From Aurantiacibacter sp. MUD61 (lineage in GTDB: Bacteria; Pseudomonadota; Alphaproteobacteria; Sphingomonadales; Sphingomonadaceae), in assembly GCF_027912455.1 (NCBI RefSeq), contig NZ_CP115446.1, forward strand, positions 2,813,501 to 2,877,500: DNA of 64,000 nt. The letters run 5' to 3'. Made by a program: the position numbers and the translations under genes. The first letter of the stretch is position 1, and every line of letters starts with the position of its first letter. Under the pieces are notes generated by a model. That model had not been told where the DNA came from. It saw only the letters and a list, made by a program, of their open reading frames with translations, and did no database searches. Positions 62,595-64,000 of the stretch are shown in pieces.

Positions 62595-63413
62595 TTACGC
62601 CTTTCGCGCGGTGACGATCCAGGCGGCGGCGGGTAGCGAGACGATGCCATCGTGCAGATTGCGCTCCGCAAGCTCCCGCACCCGGTCGAAAAAGCGTTCG
62701 CGGGCGCCGATCTCCATTTCGCGGGCCGCTCGTGCTGCGGGGCCAATGCGGGCGAAGTAGCTGACCGCATCTTCTACGGGGCTTTCGCCAACGCCGGCAA
62801 TCATCGGGAAATCGAAGCGTTCGACAGAGATGTCTTCCCAATTCGACCGAGCCAGAATGGATTCGACATAGGAGCGATCGGCGAAAGCAAAGGGACCTGG
62901 AGCGCGTGGATCCGGTTTCTGATCCGACGGGGGTAGCAATCGCTGGATTTCGTGGAAGAAGGGGTTTTCGGAGACGTCGCGGAAGCAGGAGAACAGCAGC
63001 CTCCCGCCACTTTCCGCCTGATCGCCAATATTGGCGAATGCGGCCACGGGGTCATCGAAGAACATGACGCCGTGGCGCGACACGATGAGATTGGCCCGCT
63101 TGTCTCCGATCCAATCGCTGGCATCGGCACAGGAGAATGAGCAATTGGGCAAGTCCTTGCCGCGCTCTTGGGCGATTTCGATGAGATCAGGTGAGATGTC
63201 CACCCCCATGACCGTCGCGTCACTACGGCCGCGTGCGATGGCTAGCGAAAGCTCGCCTGCACCGCAGCCTATGTCGAGCATATGGCGCGCATCGATTCCG
63301 CGAGTTTGCGCAAGCAAGTGCTCGGTGAGCATCGTAAAGCTGCGATCGGTACGGCGGTATTCGGCGGCCCAGCTTTCGCCCACGCGCCCCTGCCATTCGC
63401 TCTTGTCTGTCAT
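62595..63413 (-). CDS. SAM-dependent methyltransferase, unknown substrate
   Basis: A 272-residue class I methyltransferase. Motif I is LDIGCGAGELSLAIARG (about residues 46-62), VMGVDISPDLI follows, and ANLIVSRHGVMFFDD is motif IV. It resembles UbiE/COQ5-like and other small-molecule methyltransferases. No partner gene suggests a substrate. The third tandem TGTCACACC element lies about 100 bp upstream of its start. Confidence 0.87.
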   Translation of the reverse strand: MTDKSEWQGRVGESWAAEYRRTDRSFTMLTEHLLAQTRGIDARHMLDIGCGAGELSLAIARGRSDATVMGVDISPDLIEIAQERGKDLPNCSFSCADASDWIGDKRANLIVSRHGVMFFDDPVAAFANIGDQAESGGRLLFSCFRDVSENPFFHEIQRLLPPSDQKPDPRAPGPFAFADRSYVESILARSNWEDISVERFDFPMIAGVGESPVEDAVSYFARIGPAARAAREMEIGARERFFDRVRELAERNLHDGIVSLPAAAWIVTARKA

Positions 63414-63462
63414 GGGCCTCCGCTAGCAGGCTTTGCTATCGTAGAACAGCAGACGCGAAGAA

Positions 63463-63498
63463 GCCGGCTCTGGCGGATGGGGGTCCGCCTTTGCCGGC
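63463..63498 (-). terminator. Terminator-like hairpin downstream of recA
   Basis: On the minus strand GCCGGC-AAA-GGCGGA pairs with TCCGCC-AGA-GCCGGC around CCCCCA, giving two GC helices separated by a small internal loop, then TTCTTC. It would end the recA transcript before the methyltransferase gene. Confidence 0.65.
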
Positions 63499-63511
63499 TC
63501 CGGTTTCGCAA

Positions 63512-63533
63512 GGTGTGACAGGTGTTACACTGT
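63512..63533 (-). promoter_or_regulatory. Tandem TGTCACACC element, copy 3 (upstream of the methyltransferase)
   Basis: The minus strand matches copies 1 and 2 at 20 of 22 positions: the first unit reads TGTAACACC, the second TGTCACACC. It lies between recA and the methyltransferase gene and reads toward the latter. Confidence 0.45.
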
Positions 63534-63571
63534 CCAGGCGACTAAACTCGCGCTGCCCACCTTCTTGAGGA

Positions 63572-64000
63572 TCAGTCGTCGGATTCCGCGTCCGGACCCG
63601 TCATCATCTCCTCGGCGACCTCGTCGGTTTTACCGCGAATGGCGGCTTCCAACTTGGCGCACATCTCTGTGTTTTCCTTCAGGAAGGTCTTGGCATTCTC
63701 ACGGCCCTGCCCGATGCGGACGCTGTCGTAGCTAAACCAGGAGCCGGACTTCTCCACGATGCCGGCTTTCACGCCGAGATCGAGGATTTCGCCAATCTTC
63801 GAAATACCTTCGCCGTACATGATGTCGAATTCGACCTGCTTGAATGGCGGAGCAACCTTGTTCTTCACCACCTTCACGCGGGTCGAGTTGCCGATCACTT
63901 CATCGCGATCCTTGATCTGGCCGGTGCGGCGAATGTCGAGGCGAACCGAAGCGTAGAACTTGAGCGCATTACCGCCGGTGGTCGTTTCCGGGTTACCGTA
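63572..64000 (-). CDS. recA: Recombinase A, 3' part (runs past the window edge)
   Basis: 143 codons of RecA. The frame is open to the window end and encodes [20 protein letters not shown], which forms loop L2 and the following strand, then [16 protein letters not shown] and the C-terminal domain [20 protein letters not shown]. It ends in the usual acidic tail ([14 protein letters not shown]). The ATPase core and the promoter lie outside the window, so SOS control cannot be judged. Confidence 0.97.
   Translation of the reverse strand, partial: YGNPETTTGGNALKFYASVRLDIRRTGQIKDRDEVIGNSTRVKVVKNKVAPPFKQVEFDIMYGEGISKIGEILDLGVKAGIVEKSGSWFSYDSVRIGQGRENAKTFLKENTEMCAKLEAAIRGKTDEVAEEMMTGPDAESDD

Noticed and set aside
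1..64000. Prophage, insertion sequences, toxin-antitoxin pairs, CRISPR arrays or defence islands
   Set aside because: No transposase, integrase, phage structural, cas, restriction or toxin-antitoxin gene and no regularly spaced repeats were found.

Overview
This 64 kb window is chromosomal DNA from a sphingomonad-type alphaproteobacterium, most likely of the Erythrobacteraceae (inferred). The grounds are high GC, split ATP synthase operons with paired b and b' subunits, a CpdR regulator beside an N-formylglutamate amidohydrolase, the FYDLN-type zinc-ribbon protein beside aroA, the trpF-trpB-trpA-accD-folC order, a eukaryote-like NADP isocitrate dehydrogenase, a consensus EcfG-type promoter and typical sphingomonad palindromic repeats. 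No prophage, insertion sequence, CRISPR array or rRNA operon is visible. Nearly all of the DNA is core metabolism, with short accessory patches between the genes.

Layout: 0.2-3.8 kb, tRNA-Ala, the zinc-ribbon protein and the aroA-cmk operon with three small envelope genes. 3.7-7.7 kb, a REP-like inverted repeat, an Mpo1-like membrane protein, rpsA, a glyoxalase II and a DOPA-dioxygenase-like gene. 7.7-10.3 kb, the F0 operon (atpI-atpB-atpE-b'-b, minus strand) with a hairpin just after atpE. 10.4-18.4 kb, lipoproteins, a ydbH-ynbE-ydbL lipid-transport operon, radC and a transglutaminase/TPR protein. 18.6-26.9 kb, purB, lapA-pyrF and trpF-trpB-(inserted small gene)-trpA-accD-folC. 26.9-38 kb, an AmpG-like permease, rluB-rsmD, a UvrD/PcrA helicase, a Crp/Fnr regulator behind an EcfG-type promoter, a DEAD-box helicase and a glycolate-oxidase-like flavoprotein. 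38-41 kb, SapC, a candidate small RNA with C-rich loops, N-formylglutamate amidohydrolase, cpdR and tRNA-Val.

41-52.3 kb is the most coherent block. A fatty-acid ligase and a MerR regulator face a thiolase / 3-hydroxyacyl-CoA dehydrogenase / acyl-CoA dehydrogenase / nitronate-monooxygenase operon across a near-perfect palindrome. Directly downstream, with overlapping reading frames, lie a type III polyketide synthase, a methyltransferase and a flavoprotein oxidoreductase. The same three activities make methylated phenolic lipids in the Streptomyces srs system. The remainder (52.3-64 kb) holds icd, a GNAT/nitrilase fusion, a cold-shock gene, putP, a Kef-type antiporter, alaS, a methyltransferase and the 3' part of recA.

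The best leads are the C-rich-loop small RNA (39.15-39.25 kb), the type III PKS trio, a tandem TGTCACACC element upstream of three unrelated genes, the EcfG promoter of the Crp-like regulator, the MerR palindrome and the small membrane gene wedged between trpB and trpA. All functional calls come from reading motifs; no database search was run.
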